This document shows positions 5,127 through 5,673 of a stretch of DNA of 5,673 nt, in pieces (the first letter of the stretch is position 1; each line of letters opens with the position of its first letter). The stretch comes from Candidatus Bipolaricaulota bacterium. GTDB lineage: Bacteria > Bipolaricaulota > Bipolaricaulia > Bipolaricaulales > Bipolaricaulaceae. A program made the translations under genes and the position numbers. Location: NCBI GenBank assembly GCA_021129895.1, contig JAJOKL010000009.1, positions 1 through 5,673 on the forward strand. The letters run 5' to 3'. The notes beneath the pieces were generated by a model, which was not told the origin of the DNA, did no database searches, and saw only the letters and a list, made by a program, of their open reading frames with translations.

Positions 5127-5147
5127 CCTCCTTTGAGAAGCATTTTA
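5127..5147 (-). promoter_or_regulatory. -10 box and ribosome site of the tldDE unit
   Basis: On the minus strand TAAAAT (5147-5142) matches the -10 consensus at five of six positions and is followed by AAAGGAGG (5134-5127) four bases before the tldD ATG, implying a leader of roughly 13 bases. No good -35 is seen at the expected spacing. Confidence 0.45.
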
Positions 5148-5177
5148 ACCCTCACCCCGCTGGGCAGCCAGGCACGT

Positions 5178-5206
5178 TTGAACCGGGCCTGCCCCTTGAG
5201 GACACT
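5178..5206 (+). promoter_or_regulatory. Weak candidate promoter of the ABC transporter gene
   Basis: TTGAAC (5178-5183) and GACACT (5201-5206) are 17 bases apart. The -35 is good and the -10 poor (three of six). A start near 5213-5217 would fall at or just before the ATG, which would fit a leaderless transcript and the missing Shine-Dalgarno. Confidence 0.28.
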
Positions 5207-5216
5207 CACCGTCGCG

Positions 5217-5673
5217 ATGACGGCGGTAGTGGTGGAAAGGCTGGTCAAGCACTATCCCACCCGCAGCGGGCCAGTGGTGGCGGTGGACGGGGTCTCATTC
5301 CGGGTGGACCAAGGGGAGATCGTGGGACTGCTGGGGGCAAACGGGGCTGGCAAGACCACCACCATCAAGTGCATCCTGGGGTTGATCCTGCCCACCTCCG
5401 GTCGGGTGGAGGTGCTGGGGGTGCCCTCCCACCAGCCCCAGGTGGCCCGCTACGTGGCGGCGGTGCTGGAGGGGGCGCGGAACGTGTACTGGCGCCTGTC
5501 TGTGGAGGAAAACCTGGCCTTCTTCGCCGGGCTGCAGGGCCTGTCCCCCAGGCGGGCCCGGCCGCGGATCAACAAGCTCATCCACCTGTTCGGCCTGGAG
5601 AAGAAGCGGAAGGCGGTGGCCAACCTCCTGTCCCAGGGGATGAAGCAGAAGCTGGCGGTGGCCTGCGCCCTAG
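5217..5673 (+). CDS. ABC transporter ATP-binding subunit, 5' part only
   Basis: The first 152 residues of an ABC ATPase, still open at the right edge. Walker A is GANGAGKTT (40-48), and the ABC signature is LSQGMKQKL (138-146), a form of LSGGM/LSGGQ. The Q-loop position carries AAVLEGARNVYW (81-92), with no clear glutamine. The N-terminus (VERLVKHYPTRSGPVVAVDG) and the tight spacing of motifs match DrrA/NatA-like exporters of the ABC-2 type, in which a separate membrane subunit is usually encoded next; that gene lies outside the window. The ATPase acts at the inner membrane face and powers export of an unknown substrate. It is divergent from tldD. No Shine-Dalgarno precedes the ATG; an in-frame TTG at 5196 is the alternative start. 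Family is certain; substrate unknown. Confidence 0.93.
   Translation, partial: MTAVVVERLVKHYPTRSGPVVAVDGVSFRVDQGEIVGLLGANGAGKTTTIKCILGLILPTSGRVEVLGVPSHQPQVARYVAAVLEGARNVYWRLSVEENLAFFAGLQGLSPRRARPRINKLIHLFGLEKKRKAVANLLSQGMKQKLAVACAL

Noticed and set aside
5123..5248. A 42-residue N-terminal extension of TldD starting at 5248
   Set aside because: It would overlap the divergent ABC gene and swallow the TAAAAT box and the strong AAAGGAGG site just before the ATG at 5122.
5295..5585. 96-codon minus-strand open frame opposite the ABC ATPase
   Set aside because: Antisense to clear Walker A and following ABC ATPase sequence, with biased Pro/Gln/His composition.

Overview
The window comes from a GC-rich bacterium with strong purine-rich Shine-Dalgarno sites, tightly overlapping genes and a preference for G/C-ending codons (GGG, CCC, CTC, GAG, AAG). 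This resembles high-GC, possibly thermophilic, Firmicutes-like or deep-branching lineages. The lineage cannot be fixed from this sequence alone. There are no RNA genes, transposons or CRISPR arrays that I can see.

Layout: apart from the right-hand end, every gene is on the minus strand, so reading order is right to left. Right end (5217-5673, plus strand): the first 152 codons of an ABC transporter ATP-binding subunit, running off the edge. A 94-bp divergent promoter region separates it from a tldD-tldE pair (5122-2430), the two subunits of a TldD/PmbA metallopeptidase. A tiny 35-codon ORF (2403-2296) with a perfect Shine-Dalgarno follows tldE on the same strand. About 190 bp of non-coding DNA follows (2295-2103). 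It holds a hairpin, an 11-bp tandem repeat, and a good promoter whose -35/-10 spacer contains a 20-bp dyad.

That promoter drives a compact five-step operon running left to the window edge: a 70-aa Arg-rich protein, a YhbD-family (DUF4004) MerR-like regulator, a bactofilin-like polymer-forming protein that is split by a frame disruption, a 126-aa membrane protein with a glycine zipper, and a DUF4097-type repeat protein cut by the edge. Every junction is a TGATG or ATGA overlap, apart from the break inside the bactofilin-like gene, so translation is probably coupled.

Working idea (inference): the operon encodes a self-regulated, membrane-linked scaffold. Two different repeat proteins of the beta-solenoid type flank a small oligomeric membrane protein. 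A YhbD-like regulator probably controls the set through the dyad in its own promoter, and a near-match with the same arm spacing lies inside the regulator gene. The notable oddities are the damaged bactofilin-like gene, the dyad family, the glycine zipper and the small ORF beside tldE.
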